DNA of 64,000 nt from Cavenderia fasciculata (GCF_000203815.1 NW_004457695.1:2602054-2666053), one strand, 5' to 3'; positions 1-12,686 are shown, counted from the first letter of the stretch. Translations and numbers: made by a program. Notes: generated from the letters alone by a model not told the origin.

Positions 1-922
1 AGTTGAAATAATTGATCAGCTTGTAATTTTCTTTCAACTTCATAAACTATAGAAGAAAGAGAGAAAGGTTAGTATACATTTTAATTCTTGTTTAAACAAT
101 ATTTAATTCTCACAATCATTTCTTACTCTTATTATAATTATAACCAGTTAATGGATTATGATATGGATCTTCTTCAGCTTTAGTTCTTAATTCTACTAGT
201 TTTGATTGTATTTTGTAATAACGTTCTTTTAGATCTTCAACCGATCTTGGTACCAATCCATTATAACGATCATGAACAATAATAAATCTAGTATCATATT
301 TTTGACATTGATCCAATAGTTTATCTGTATCTTCTTTTGTCCAATTTGGATCTCTTAAATAGAGATCATATTCCTCTTCAGTATATACCAATACTTCCAT
401 CTTTTTATTATATTTTGCATATTTATTCTCTAAAGAATAATTAATCAAACAAGTTTTAATTAAAAATGATTCAAATCAAATATGATCAATCATATGGATC
501 CATAGATTCTACATACCATCAACTTTATCACTTGATTTAGCCCAATGATATAATACCAAATTATCTTTTCTTGAACTATTTCTAAAACCTCTCTTTTCAA
601 AGTTTACTTTAATCTTTCTCTTTTCTTTGAATGCTTGTTGAGTGACTGGAGATGAGAATGATAATGTTTCACCTTCAAGTGCTCTAAATGTACTTTGTAA
701 TCTATCTATAATTGATTGTCCTCTTAATGGTTCTAAATAGGAATAAATCCGTAGGATATTAGAATATATACTATATATATAGGGTTAAAAGTATAGAATG
801 TTGTGCATACCTTTATTAGGTGTTTTAACAACCTTCTTCTTCAAGATTGAATCAACAGCACTCCCAGTCGAAGGTGCTTCCTTGGTTGGTGTAACTCCAA
901 GAATATCTTTAATGTCTGACAT
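1..922 (-). CDS. DMAP1: DMAP1/Swc4 chromatin protein (SANT domain), 3' end cut by window edge
   Basis: Exons, in coding order, are 811-922, 517-732, 127-429 and 1-46 (continuing off the left edge). All three introns have GT/AG ends and the phases (1,1,1) fit. The protein starts MSDIKDILG, like the MADIRDILEL start of animal DMAP1. It continues with a block reading NSSRKDNLVLYHWAKSS, the pre-SANT region, then a SANT/Myb-like segment (VYTEEEYDLYL, then WTKEDTDKLLDQ) and HDRYNGLVPRSVEDLKERYY, which are DMAP1 hallmarks. In other eukaryotes this protein is a subunit of the NuA4 acetyltransferase and SWR1 H2A.Z-exchange complexes in the nucleus. The start at 922 is preferred over upstream ATGs because only it gives the family N-terminus. 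It is divergent from the Mcc alpha gene, with a shared 298-base promoter. Confidence 0.9.
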
Positions 923-1220
923 TATTATCTGTACTATACTACACTTTTGTAAGTCACTTATGAGTTTAATTAAACTTTTGTATCTATTGAATAGACGACC
1001 TTTCATTTTTTGAATTTTTTTTTTTTTGGAACAAAAGAGATGATCCTCAAAAAGAGTAAATTTCATGTGATCGATCAATCAACTCTTATTAATAATATAT
1101 TAGTAGTTTGTTTGAAACAACAATTGTCGGACTCTTTAACATAGATAGTAGTAGTAGTACTTTGTTAAGTCATCAACTACAAAGCAGACAAAAACAACAA
1201 GAACACAGTACAACAATATA
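923..1220. promoter_or_regulatory. shared divergent promoter of DMAP1 and mccA
   Basis: This 298-base AT-rich spacer lies between two divergent start codons. It carries an A/T homopolymer run (about 1015-1026) and a GTAGTAGTAGTA stretch near 1149. No other gene is seen. A promoter role is inferred from position only. Confidence 0.5.
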
Positions 1221-3363
1221 ATGTTATCACTCAACAACGCATACAAGACACTTGTCAATCAATGGGTGTATAGATCATTCTCATCGGCTGTTGCCAAAGA
1301 GGTGACACCTATCACCAAGATATTGATTGCCAATAGAGGAGAGATTGCATGCAGAGTCATGAAGACTGCACAGAAGCGTGGTGTCAAGACTGTGGCCGTT
1401 TACAGTGAGGCCGACAAGAACTCGATGTTTGTGTCGATGGCCGACGAGGCCTATTTGATCGGCCCAGCTGCTGCCAAGGACTCGTACCTCCGTGGTGACA
1501 AGATCATCGAGGTGGCCAAAAAGTCGGGTGCTCAAGCCATCCACCCGGGCTACGGCTTCCTCTCAGAGAACGCCGAGTTTGCCGACTTGTGCGAACGCAA
1601 CAATCTCGTCTTTATCGGTCCCCCATCGAGCGCCATTCGCGCAATGGGCAGCAAGAGTGCGTCCAAGGACATTATGATTGCCGCCAACGTGCCCACCATC
1701 CCGGGCTACCACGGTGAGGACCAAGCATTCGAGACACTCAAGAGCGAGGCCGCCAAGATTGGGTACCCCGTGCTCATCAAGGCCGTCCTCGGTGGCGGAG
1801 GCAAGGGTATGCGTATCGTCGAACGCGAGGAGGATCTCGCCGACGGCATTGACAGCTCCAAGAGAGAGTCGCAGGCTTCGTTTGGCGACAGCCGTGTGCT
1901 CGTTGAAAAGTACCTCGTACACCCACGTCATGTCGAGATTCAAGTATTCGCAGATGCCCACGGCAACTGTGTCCACTTGTTTGAACGTGATTGCTCGGTG
2001 CAACGTCGTCACCAAAAGATCATTGAAGAGGCACCAGCTCCCCATCTCTCAGAGGAGCTCCGTCAAAAGATGGGTAGTGCCGCTGTAGCTGCTGCCAAGG
2101 CTGTAGGCTATGTCGGTGCTGGTACCGTCGAGTTTATCCTCTCACAAGACGGCAGCTTCTTCTTTATGGAGATGAATACCCGTCTCCAAGTCGAGCATCC
2201 AATCACCGAGATGATCACCCGTCAAGATCTCGTCGAATGGCAACTCAAGGTGGCCGAGTCCCAAACACTCCCACTCGCCCAAAAAGACCTCGCCATCCAC
2301 GGACACGCCTTTGAAGCCCGTATCTACGCCGAAAACCCCGACTCCGACTTTGTCCCAGGTACCGGCAAGCTCGTCCATCTCACCACCCCCCAACCATCCG
2401 ACACCCTCCGTGTCGAAACTGGTGTGCGTCAAGGCGACGAAGTATCCGTCTACTATGACCCAATGATTGCTAAATTGGTCGTATGGGATACCAACAGAGA
2501 TAAAGCTCTTAGATATCTTAGAAATTCATTGGATAAATATCATGTAAATATCAAAATGAAACAAAATATCAAAATATGAATGAAATATGCCTAACCTTTA
2601 TTTTTAGATTGTAGGATTAAATACAAATATATCATTTTTAAAGAGACTTTCAAGTCATCCAGCATTTGTAGCAGGAGAAGTTGAAACTGGATTCATCCCA
2701 ATGCACAAGGAGGCTTTGATGGCTCCACCCAAACCATACTCAAATGACACCCTTTGTTTGGTTGTCTTGTCGATTCTTTTGAATGAACAAAAGGCTGCAC
2801 TTAAAAATACCGTCTCTGGCGTCGTCTCGCCATGGCAGTCGGCCACCGGCTTCCGTGTCAACAACAATGCTGTACGTAACATCAAGTTGGTGCACAAGGA
2901 GCAAAAGGTCAGCGTACCAGTCACCTACCAACACGATGGCACCTATTTGATGACATGTCCCGATGGCAAGTCACTCAAGGTTGGCGGTCGTTTCATTGGT
3001 GAAAATATCTCTGCACACATTGGCGAGCAGTTCTACCACGACATTAGTGTCGTCGCCCACAAGGACACCTTGACCATCTTTAACAATGACCAAGGCACCT
3101 ATGAATTTTCGCAACCACTCGAGGTTGCTAGCAAGGGTGCTGATCTCGGCAGTGGCTCCCTTCTCTCGCCAATGCCAGGCAAGATCACAAAGATCATGGT
3201 CCAAGTTGGTGACTCTGTCAAAAAGGGCCAAGCCATCCTTTTGATGGAAGCCATGAAGATGGAACACACCATTCGTAGTCCAATCGATGGAAAGGTTGAA
3301 TCTTTACCATTCAATGTAAATGAAATTGTTGAAGATAAAAAGGTACTTGCCGTCATTGTTTAA
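1221..3363 (+). CDS. mccA: methylcrotonoyl-CoA carboxylase alpha (biotin-bearing) subunit, mitochondrial
   Basis: Two exons, 1221-2543 and 2608-3363, join in phase 0 to give 692 residues. The order is a short presequence (about residues 1-28), a biotin carboxylase domain starting at [13 protein letters not shown], an ATP-grasp with a GGGGKGM loop, a [14 protein letters not shown] catalytic stretch, and a C-terminal biotinyl domain with EAMKMEHT, whose lysine carries biotin. It carboxylates biotin for conversion of 3-methylcrotonyl-CoA in mitochondrial leucine breakdown, with the beta subunit MccB. The linker ([29 protein letters not shown]) matches MCC alpha better than propionyl-CoA carboxylase alpha, which is the main alternative. 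Exon 1 is unusually GC-rich for the window (many GGC/CTC/GTC codons), as expected for high expression. Confidence 0.93.
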
Positions 3364-3604
3364 AAATAATAAAATCAAATCAAATTTCAAATCAAATTTC
3401 AAAATAAGAATATTCTTTTTTTGGATTGTAGATTAATAATTATTTATTTCTTTATTCCATTTGGTAGGGCAACTTATTAGTAAGTTGGTCAAATGGGGAA
3501 GGAGGGATGGGATGGGATGGATAGGGTTTTATAAAAGTTACATGTTGTTTTGTTGTTGTTGTTGTTGTTGTTGTTGTTTGTGGATGATGTATTGTATCGT
3601 GTTA

Positions 3605-4837
3605 TTATTTTTGAGAATTAATCTTGTTTACAATTAATTTAAGGATATCGGTAATAGAAACAACCTTGATCAATTTAAGACTACTTTCACTATCAACAAC
3701 AAATACACGATGATGACGTGACTCTACCAACTTTACAATTAAATCTTTCAATGTTTCATTTAATGTACAATATAATGGTTTGGTTTGGGTCTAAATAATA
3801 ATAAATAATTAATTAATTAATAAACAATTGGTCATAATAAACATGTCTTGATTAAATTAAATTTGATTGATTACATACATTATCTTCATTATTTAATTGT
3901 CTAATTTGATTTAAAAATTGCATGATTGGGGATTCTAAAACTTTGGTGGAAGGGGTAGTGATGAAAAGCTTGAGGTCTTGACTACTGGTACCTCCAACCA
4001 AACGGCCATTCTCATCTACGATGGCAACACCACTTCTACGAGTGTTGTCCATTTGACGGAATACATCGATGGCACTAGTAGTAGTCTTGGCATGCAATAC
4101 TGGTGCGTTACCAAGCTCGGTCAATTCAGCAAGAGTCTTGTTCAACTCTGGCAATAGATCGGTACCAATGTTATTATATATGAATTGAATGACCGTCGAT
4201 TGTGATATAATATTGACCAATCTGTCGTCCTTGTCTACAATAGGTACTCTGTGTTGTCCATTTGCCAATATCTCTACAATCTTTAATAAATTATTTCCTG
4301 ATTGTAATGAATGGAATGGATTTCTTCTTGACAAATCTAAACAACATAAACAAACAAACAAATTAATTATTTAATTAAATCATCCTAATCATATCATATA
4401 TTCTGATTCTTATTGTATATTTTATATTTTTGTATATTTACAAGTAACAGTAACATCAGCATTATGTTTAAACATCTTTACACCAAAATTGACAACATCC
4501 AACAAAGTATTTGCTTGTACATTATTATCGTGAATAAAGAGAGAAAAGGAAACCAAGTCTCTAATGTCTAGAAATCCAGAGTATTTACCTGCAACATTAT
4601 CAAATACTGGTGCTGATTGTATTTTATTATCCAATATCAACTGTTAAGTGTAGTGTATTAGTAACACTCTGTATATATGATCATCTAATGTCTATCTATC
4701 TCTTTTTTTTTGAATGTCATTCATACATTGAAACCTTGGATTGGGATAAGGGATGAATCTACAACTACAATCTTTCCCTTGGATGACTGAAATTGATCTA
4801 CTAATGCACCTTGGAATTTCTTTGCTAATTCTGACAT
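3605..4837 (-). CDS. four-CBS-domain (double Bateman) protein, AMPK gamma/Snf4-like
   Basis: Exons 4727-4837, 4442-4640, 3879-4336 and 3605-3790 join with phases 0,1,0 to give 317 residues. The sequence is a run of CBS motifs: DSSLIPIQGF..SAPVFDNVAGKYSGFLDIRDLV, then HRVPIVDKDDRLVNIISQSTVIQFI, then RSGVAIVDENGRLVGGTSSQDLK, and a last HHRVFVVDSESSLKLIKVVSITDIL. Four CBS repeats form two Bateman modules that in relatives bind adenine nucleotides. The overall size and order resemble AMPK/SnRK1 gamma subunits, but the protein could be a stand-alone CBS protein, and no kinase-contact region can be judged from sequence alone. The start at 4837 gives MSELAKKFQGALV. Confidence 0.82.
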
Positions 4838-5409
4838 CTTTTATCTCTCTCTTTGTTTAATTATCTAAATATATTTATGTTATGTGATTAATGTCTATCT
4901 TCTCATGAATGTAATTACATTTTTAATCAATAGGGGGTCAAATTCAATCAAACAGAGAGTTTTTTTTTTTTTTTTGGCAGCGCAGTGGATGTTCACAGTG
5001 CTGTCACATGACCCATGATACGATGATGACGATTACATTGTATATATACAACAGATCCTGATCTGTCCCCCCCCCCCCCCAGGGGGTATGACCACAATCT
5101 ACAAAATCGAACACTAACTTAAAAGATCACTCTTCAACTACAAATCTTGGAAAGTATGCAGTCTGATCATTACATTAAACAAAAAATAGATAGCATCTAT
5201 CATTCATGAGTTTATAGATAGATAGATTATATTATTATTATTTGATTGAGTGTGTGCTATTGATTTTGATGATAGTTATATTAAAGGGTTGTACACTTTA
5301 ATTTCCCTCCTTTTTTTGTTTTTTTCAAATGGACACCCTACAAAATTGGTCATTTCATATCAGATGATTCATCAATCGCCATGTAAAGAGATTAGATAGA
5401 TAGAATAGA
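4838..5409. other. spacer with C14-A-G5 tract and adjacent palindrome
   Basis: This is the divergent promoter between the CBS gene and GCP3. It contains a T15-like run (about 4961-4975), a perfect 6-bp-arm palindrome (CAGATC/GATCTG) at 5052-5065, a run of 14 C at 5067-5080 followed by A and five G, and GATA-rich repeats around 5210-5230. No coding signal is seen. Confidence 0.6.
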
Positions 5410-8340
5410 ATGCAATATCAACAACAGATGAATATAAATACGAATAGAGATAGATCATCTCCACCTCTAACTTCATCAACAAGTAGCACTGGTAGCGGAG
5501 GAGGGCAACAGCAGCAACAACAACCAAACAATGGACATCCACCAAGAGAACTACAAAGTATAGTTATAAAGTTGATTCAATTGTTTGCACCACCAATGCA
5601 ATCCAAAGAGAATACAATATCATACAAAGAGAGAATCAAAGCTATCTTGTTTGTATTTGTAGAGAGATTTCCACATTCTTCAAAGTCTCCAATCGATGAT
5701 TTCTCATTATATGATCAAATTCAAAAGAAATGTATGTGTAGCGCCGACATATGAATAGACTATGAATATGACTATAACTATAGAATACAATATCTAATAT
5801 TTAACTATTTGATGCTGGTTACAGTAATGAATGAAGGAAGAAAAGATAAATTATTAAAGTTTGGTGAATTGTATAGAGATATGTTACAATATTGTAAAAG
5901 AAATCATGTAATATTACAAATGTTATTGGATGATTCATTAATGAATTCAAATGTATCAAAACAGTCATCATCGGCATCAACCAATATGCAAGATCAAATT
6001 AAAAATCAACAAATCAAGATTACCAAATCAAATACACTACCAGAAATGATAAACGTATCATCACCAACTCCAAAAATAACAACAAACTATTTCATTAACA
6101 AAGAAATTGTTAAATCATCAAAACAACAACAACAACAACAACAACAATATAAATTAGATAATGTAAAATGTAAATTAATCAATTCAAATCAAAAATTGGA
6201 AACAAATAATTAATTAATTTAATTTAATTTAATTTATAGATCAAGAAGAAATACCAGAATCATCATTAATGGTAGATTTAATATTTGTATTACAAGGAAT
6301 AGAAGGAAAATATATAAAGTTTTATCAAGATATTGATGCATTTTCTGTTGATCCATCTGTAAATGTTCCAAGATGTGTTAGAGATCTAGTCGGAAGAATA
6401 TGTGAATTTGGTTGGATATTTAAACAAATCAGATTATTTTTAACAAGTCCCTTTTCTAAAAATGGTTTAACTAATCAAGTATGTGTTTAAACAAACAAAA
6501 AAAACAAATTGGAATATGTTTGGATACTTATATATATATATCGTTTAGAGTTTTTGTGCAGCAGTAAAAGATGAAATGACGGAATTTTATAGAACCATTG
6601 CATTGTTAGAGAGTGAGATATCAAGTAATACAAACAATGGACCAGATGAAAACCACATCGCAATGACATTAAAGGGAATGTTTGTTTGGATACAAGAACC
6701 ATTACAGCGACTCAAGTTTTTGGCATCTTTGATTAGTGGTGTGGCAAGTCTAAAGGGTGGACAGACCATGTCGTATGTACACTGTTTTACAAGCCACGGA
6801 GACGCAAAGATTAGGAAAATGTTGGAGGATATAGTCGTGCGAGTTAGTCAGCCTATACTGGCAATGATCCAGCGATGGATATTCGAGGGTGAGATTAGCG
6901 ATCCCTACGAAGAGTTTTTCATTGCCAAGTTTAGCTCGGTGCCACTAGAGAAAACGTGGCGTGAAAAGTATGCTCTTCGAACCACGATGATACCAGCTGC
7001 CATCCCACTACCAATGTGTCGTCGTATTTTGTTGCTTGGCAAATCAATCAACTTTATGAAGCACTGTTGCAAGGAGCCGTATTGGAGCGTGGATCGTCGT
7101 GCACTCAATCTATCGCTCTCGTCACTCGACACGATCAGTGACCTCGAGCTACAACTACCACGCGTCGTCGAAAAGACGGCCCAGCACAGCAGCAAGAGAC
7201 TGCTGGATATCATGATTGGACGATTCAACTTTATCGAGCATGTGCAGGCACTCAAGCGATACATGTTGCTTGGACAAGGTGACTTTATCCAGTGTCTGAT
7301 GGACACACTCGGCGAGGATCTTCTCAAGCCTGCGTCACAGCTATCGCGTCATCGTCTTGTCGGTATCCTCGAGAGTGCCGTCAGAAATTCAAATGCACAA
7401 TTCGAGTCGGAAAACGTACTCAGACGACTCGATATATCACTGCTCGAGGAGAAACCCGGTTCGATTGGATGGGATATTTTTTCATTGGAATATCACATTG
7501 ACATGCCAGTCTCTACCATCATCCAAAAACAAGACATTATCAAATACAAAAAGATATTCCATTTCCTATGGGGTGTCAAAAGAATAGAATATTCTCTCAC
7601 TTCTATTTGGAGAAAAACTAGATCCTATAGTGATATTTTATCAAATCTAAAAGGTTTTACAAAAGATATTCAAAGGTAAACGAAATTAATAATATGTAAC
7701 ATTTTATTTAAATCAAATATTAATTTAAATTCTTTTTTTTATTGTTATTTTTTTTAGATCACATTTATTAACAAATGAAATGATTCATTTTATGACAAAT
7801 TTCCATTATTATGTAATGTTTGAAGTAATAGAATGCTCATGGGAAAAATTATGTAAACAAGTCAATGAAGCTACAGACCTGGATCAATTGATTGAAGCAC
7901 ATTCAAAGTTCCTTTATGAAATTGGCACTAAAACTTTCCTAACCAATTCAGAAACCTGTTATGATAGTTTTAAAAAGGTTTTATCAATCATTACTAAATT
8001 TACAACTCTTCAAACTAATGTTTGTATTTTGGCTCATGCAATTAAAAAGGTAAATAGAAAGAATAGTCTGATCTCTTTCAACCATTCATTCATTAATTAA
8101 TTTTATTTTTCTTTTTAGGAACAAATTTTAACAGATTCACATTATGTAAAGATAAATAGAGAATTGACAAATTATAAAACACAATTAAATTCAATTGCCA
8201 ATGATTACAAACATTATTTCGATTTGTTTGAAAAGGAATTATCGAAATTAAAAATTCATCAAGATGTCAATCCAATTTCACTATTATACATGTTGGATTT
8301 TAATGAATATTATTCCAATACTAATCAAGATGATGAATGA
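5410..8340 (+). CDS. spc98: gamma-tubulin complex component 3 (GCP3/Spc98)
   Basis: Six exons (5410-5731, 5825-6169, 6240-6478, 6549-7675, 7758-8049, 8119-8340) join in consistent phases to give 848 residues. The N-terminus is Gln/Ser-rich. The GCP core starts at DLIFVLQGIEGKYIKF, followed by VPRCVRDLVGRICEFGWIF, RWIFEGEISDPYEEFF, LLGKSINFMKHCC, RYMLLGQGDFIQCLMD and VMFEVIECSWEKL, each matching the order seen in animal GCP3. With GCP2 and gamma-tubulin it forms the small complex that nucleates microtubules at the centrosome (nucleus-associated body in dictyostelids). The linker after exon 2 has a Gln run. Exon 4 is much more GC-rich than its flanks. Confidence 0.93.
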
Positions 8341-8453
8341 TAAATTTAATAAATCATTATATTAATATTATAGGCTAATAAAAAAAAATAGGATTTGTTT
8401 AGTTTACTTTCACAACATAATTTATATTGTTTCACTTGTTTTCTTTTATTTAT

Positions 8454-9024
8454 TTACAAATGATAAGATGTAATATCAAGTGAATTTGATACTCTTCTAA
8501 TTTGATAACTTGCAAAGATACCATTAATGTAGAGTACATGAAGTGTGATTGTAAATGGTATTGGTGAATTGGCAGGTGGTTGATTTTTAACCACCGAAAG
8601 TCCAGTAATAAAGGATGGACCTCCTGATGGAGCTGGAAGTACACACTCTGCCTCCAATACTGTAGACACCTTGTTGTCTGGCGTCTTATTCTTTTTAATC
8701 TTTAGCAATGCCACCTGCCTAGCCGGACCCTGTGATCCAACAATAATCAATGAAAGCTCTGGTACTACTTCGAGAAAAGCTAAACGATCGAGTTGGGTTT
8801 GAGCAACTGGAAAGGCTGTCGGCGTTGGATTGTTGGCAACCATTGCATCGTCGAGTGAAGAACTACTAAGAAATAGATTTTGAAAACATGAAAATACCAA
8901 ATGACTAGGTTGAGATTGTCTATCGTGTTTGGTGTTGATTAAATTGAATGTAACTCCATCAAATGCTTTGTTTTGTCTTAATTCCTCCAATGCTCTTAAT
9001 GTTTCTTCACTTAAAGTTAATTCT

Positions 9025-9059
<35 letters not shown>

Positions 9060-10760
9060 TTCTTGTTGGTCTTGCTCTTCTTCTTGTTCTTCTTCATCTT
9101 CATTTTGATTAATATTTACATCACTACCAACATCATCACCATCAATTATTATCATACCATCTCCATCTTCATCTTCATCATCAAACATATATTCTTCGTC
9201 GTCATCATTATCTTGATCTTCTTCTTCTTCCACTTGTTCCATATTGTCATCGTCATAGTAATATTCTTCGTCATCATCATCATCTTCTTCTTCATCTTCA
9301 TCCAAATCAATATAATCATCATACTCTAAAATTGCTCCATTATTTTCGTTATTATTATTATTATTATTATCGGTATCATTATTATTATTATTATTTTCAT
9401 CAACAATTAAATTTTCTTGTTCAGCTTGATCAGCTTCCATTTCTTGTTCGTCTTCATCTTCCTCTTCATCGTCATTATTTGGAGGTAAAGGGACTGGTAT
9501 TTCTTCATTTTCCATTTGATCGTTCATTACTTGTTCAACTTCAGCAATTTGTTCATCGTGCGTCATGCCAACCCAACCAAGATATTTTCTTTCCTTTTCG
9601 TGTAAACTGCTCTTGTGGATATGGTTGTGTTCCTCGGGTGTAGATTCTCTTAGATCTATCCACCTACACGCCCATCCCCACTGACTAAGCCTGAGCATCA
9701 ACAGAGTTGATTGATTTTCGACATCCCATACACGAAGGAATTTGTCAATCGACACCGATACGATAAATCTACCGCACGGACTAAAATCCAGACAAGGTAT
9801 ATTGTGTTTGTGTCCTTGATAGGTTTTCCTATTGTAATGTGGATCTTCACTCCTAAGATCCCAACACACTATTTTAAAGTTATTAGAAGATACTGCTATC
9901 AATGGTTTAGTCGGACAGATAGCAATTCCCCACGTACTAGACCCTTCATTAAAAAAGCAAATAGGGTCACGATCCAAATCCCTTGTTACAATGATCCTTA
10001 TAAATCCACCATCGTCAACTGTCACCACTACCTCCTCTCCATCCAATTTACCTATTCTAATTTGATTCACTGGAAACTATAAATATATACATATATATAA
10101 CAGGGATATATATTGTTAATGACATATTCATATTCATATTCTTTCTTTCTTTCTTTCTTCATCTTTCTTTCATACAAGATTATTATTTAAATGAATTGAT
10201 TTTAATCTTGTTTGAGGATTATCCAAATCAAAGACAGATATTGAATGTAATTCTGCAATAAATAGTAATCTATGTTGATTACTAACTGCCATTAAATTTA
10301 ATTTCTATAAATGAATCAAAGTTGTAAGTTTAGTTGTCTATAGATATAGTTATCAAAGAAGATTGATATAATGTAGGGTATTGTAGTCTCTCTCTCTTAC
10401 CCAATGAAGAATTTGAAGATTAGGTATTGAATTTCTTAATTGTATACATCCCATGTATCCATAGTCGATTTCATTCTTTCTATTTACAAGTTGAAGTTGG
10501 TTATTGATTGGAGGCGTTGAAAGATAATGAGAAGAGGATGTCAGAGAGGGACTTGAAGTCTTGCGAAATTGCCTTCGTTTGATTGATCTACCAACCCTCT
10601 CTTCTTCCAACCAATCTATATTTTGATCATCAACTATAACGCTATATTCCTCATGTTGTTGTTGTTGTTGTAATTCTCGTTCATGTTCTTGTTGAAGTTG
10701 TTGTAATTGTAATTGTTCATATTCACTGAATTGATGTGGATGTTGTTCTAATTCATCCAT
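8454..10760 (-). CDS. WD-repeat protein with long acidic insert (Crt10-like, tentative)
   Basis: Exons 10401-10760, 10176-10304 and 8454-10076 join in phase 0 to give 703 residues. The N-terminus is Gln-rich (about residues 1-45). A WD40 region follows: SISVFDLDN, NQIRIGKLDGEEVVVTVDDGG, KIVCWDLRSEDPHY and GHKHNIPCLDFSPCGRFIVSVSIDKFLRVWDVEN. After an EKERKYLGW stretch comes an Asp/Glu/Asn-rich tract of some 150 residues, then a C-terminal segment with FSCFQNLFL and LDRLAFLEVVPELSLIIVGSQG that looks like a further propeller blade. The WGIAICPTKPLIAVSSNN context recalls the fungal Crt10 family (regulators of ribonucleotide reductase transcription), but I recognise it only by style, so the family call is weak. 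The acidic tract suggests a nuclear or histone-binding role by inference only. Confidence 0.8.
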
Positions 10761-11390
10761 ATCTTTGAATGAATAATGTTTGATGTGTTATTCACAGTTG
10801 TTTGTGTATTAATTGTTGTTTATGCACTATATCGGGCCGTATTTTGAATAGAGTGATACAATCTAGTTTGAGAATGAGGAGGGAATGCAAATTAAAAAAT
10901 ATTAAATTTAAAATTTTATGATGCAAGAACAAATCAACTTCAAAACAACCAAAGGATCCACCAATAATTATTGATAAACACATTCACTTTATATCAATCC
11001 TTTTCTTTATTCCATAACATTAATATTTTATCGTAGGATGACCCGTGGGTATTATCATCTATAGGTTCATTTAGCTCCTCTGTTGGTAATGATGTTCGAC
11101 AAGTACGATAGTTGTAACTGAAGCTCTCATTGCCGTAAATAACATTGTCTCTCTGCTCAATTCAAGTTCATTTCAAGGACCTCTCTTTGGTATCCAGCTG
11201 TACTCCTTGTTTCTCTCTCTTTAAACCTGACTAGTTGGACTACAACCTTAGTTTAAAAAAATCAAATAATAAAAAGTTAAAAGATCTGCGTGATGATGAT
11301 GTAAACAGACTACACTTGTCATTCACGATTGATTTGTTCTCTATACACATCATATATATATATATATAGAATAGATAGATATAGAGGAGA
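10761..11390. other. divergent spacer containing an orphan coding-like block
   Basis: This spacer separates the WD-repeat gene (-) from the psd gene (+). Nearest psd is a TA repeat (about 11352-11368) and AGATAGATA sequence. The only gene-like signal is the minus-strand open block described at 10994-11161; the rest shows no coding signal. Confidence 0.5.
10994..11161 (-). pseudogene. orphan coding-like block, gene remnant or unplaced terminal exon
   Basis: A 55-codon minus-strand frame ends in TGA at 10994-10996. It reads EQRDNVIYGNESFSYNYRTC, then RTSLPTEELNEPIDD, then HGSSYDKILMLW, a composition typical of real protein rather than spacer (balanced hydrophobic and charged residues, no homopeptides). 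It lacks an ATG, and an in-frame TGA lies at 11162-11164. Just upstream, a different frame reads KEYSWIPKRGP, which also looks coding. No intron of normal size reconciles the two. I do not recognise the family. It could be a decayed gene, or a real gene with unusual splicing or an assembly error. Confidence 0.4.
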
Positions 11391-12686
11391 ATGATAGCAA
11401 ACAAGACTAGTTCTTCACTTTTAATTAGATCTTTGAGTAGAGGTGCTACTACATCGGTTGTATCATCAAATATCAAAAATAGTTTCAAATATTGTACCGT
11501 TACAACTCCAACGTCATCATCATCATCATCATTGTTTAACAACAATCAATTGGTTAGAAATACAAATCTATTCAGATCAATTAATCAACAACAACAACAA
11601 ATCAATCAATATTCTACTGAATCAAATCAACAACAACAAGAAGAGAAAACAAAGAAATCATCATCATCATCATTCTTTAAGAAATCATTATATGTTCTTG
11701 CAATTACAACTGTATTGGGTGGAATTGTATTCTATACTTTGGATGAAACTGGAAAGGTTTGTATATTACATACAATATATAAAGAGATACATATCCTAAA
11801 ACTCTCCTCTCTTTTCTCATTATAGTTAAAATATTTAAAAAGAATACCATTTAGAATTACATCTGGATTATGGGGAAAGATGGCATATACTGAATTACCA
11901 GAATGGGCAAGAGAACCAATTTACAAGACCTATTCACGTATGTTTGGTGTCATTCAAGACGAAGTTGAGAAACCATTCAAAGAGTACAAGTCGATGGGCG
12001 AATTTTTCTGTAGACACTTGAAAGACGGTGCTAGACCAATCGATCAGACCGCTGCTATGGTCAGCCCGGTAGACGGACGAATCATCTATTGCGGCAAGAT
12101 TGACGAGCACTCTTTGGAGCAAGCCAAGGGTCTCACCTACTCGTTGGAGGAGTTTTTGGGTAGCAGCGAGTTTGCCAAGGTCAAGGGAAAAAAGAATCTC
12201 TATCACATTGGTATCTACTTATCACCAGGTGACTACCACGGTATTCACAGTCCTGCCGAATGGACCATTCAAGATCGTTACCATTTCCCAGGTTACCTAT
12301 TCCCAGTGGCCAAGGTTGCAGTCGATAATATCAGAGGATTGTTTGCACTCAATGAACGTGTCGTTTTGACCGGGCAATGGAAACACGGTTACTTTTCACT
12401 GACACCGGTCGGTGCCTCCAACGTCGGCTCGATCGTCACCGAGTTTGACAAGGACTATCTCACCAACGACCCAAATGAGATGAAATACGAAAACAAGGAA
12501 TTCTACTACAAATCCTACCACAAGTCGCCAGTCAAGCAACACCGCGGTGAAGAGTTGGCCTTTTTCAAGATGGGTTCCACCGTCATCATGGTCTTTGAAT
12601 TGCCAGAAGGTAAATCTTATAATTTCGATGGTCTAACCCCAGGTCAACAAGTTAAACTTGGTCAAAAATTAGGTAATCTAAAATAA
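11391..12686 (+). CDS. psd: phosphatidylserine decarboxylase, mitochondrial (PSD1/PISD type)
   Basis: Exons 11391-11756 and 11826-12686 join in phase 0 to give 408 residues. A Ser/Thr/Arg/Gln-rich presequence (about 1-95) precedes one membrane segment (YVLAITTVLGGIVFYTL, about 101-117) and the catalytic domain. Family motifs are present: VSPVDGRI, the YLSPGDYHGIHSP histidine motif, and KMGSTV at about 370-375, where the serine of the GST triplet (about residue 373) is the self-cleavage site that becomes the pyruvoyl cofactor. The usual motif is LGST; here the first residue is Met. The enzyme makes phosphatidylethanolamine at the inner mitochondrial membrane. The 3' half is more GC-rich, as in other well-expressed genes here. 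Confidence 0.94.

Noticed and set aside
1281-3356. Long antisense and shifted frames inside mccA
   Set aside because: They mirror the GC-rich codon usage of the real gene, have no domain of their own and overlap a full-length, well-conserved protein.
9063-9643. Ile/Tyr-rich plus-strand frames
   Set aside because: They are antisense readings of the acidic Asp/Glu/Asn tract of the WD-repeat protein.
10792-10983. 63-codon minus-strand frame upstream of the WD-repeat gene
   Set aside because: Leu/Ile-rich by A/T bias, with no supporting context.
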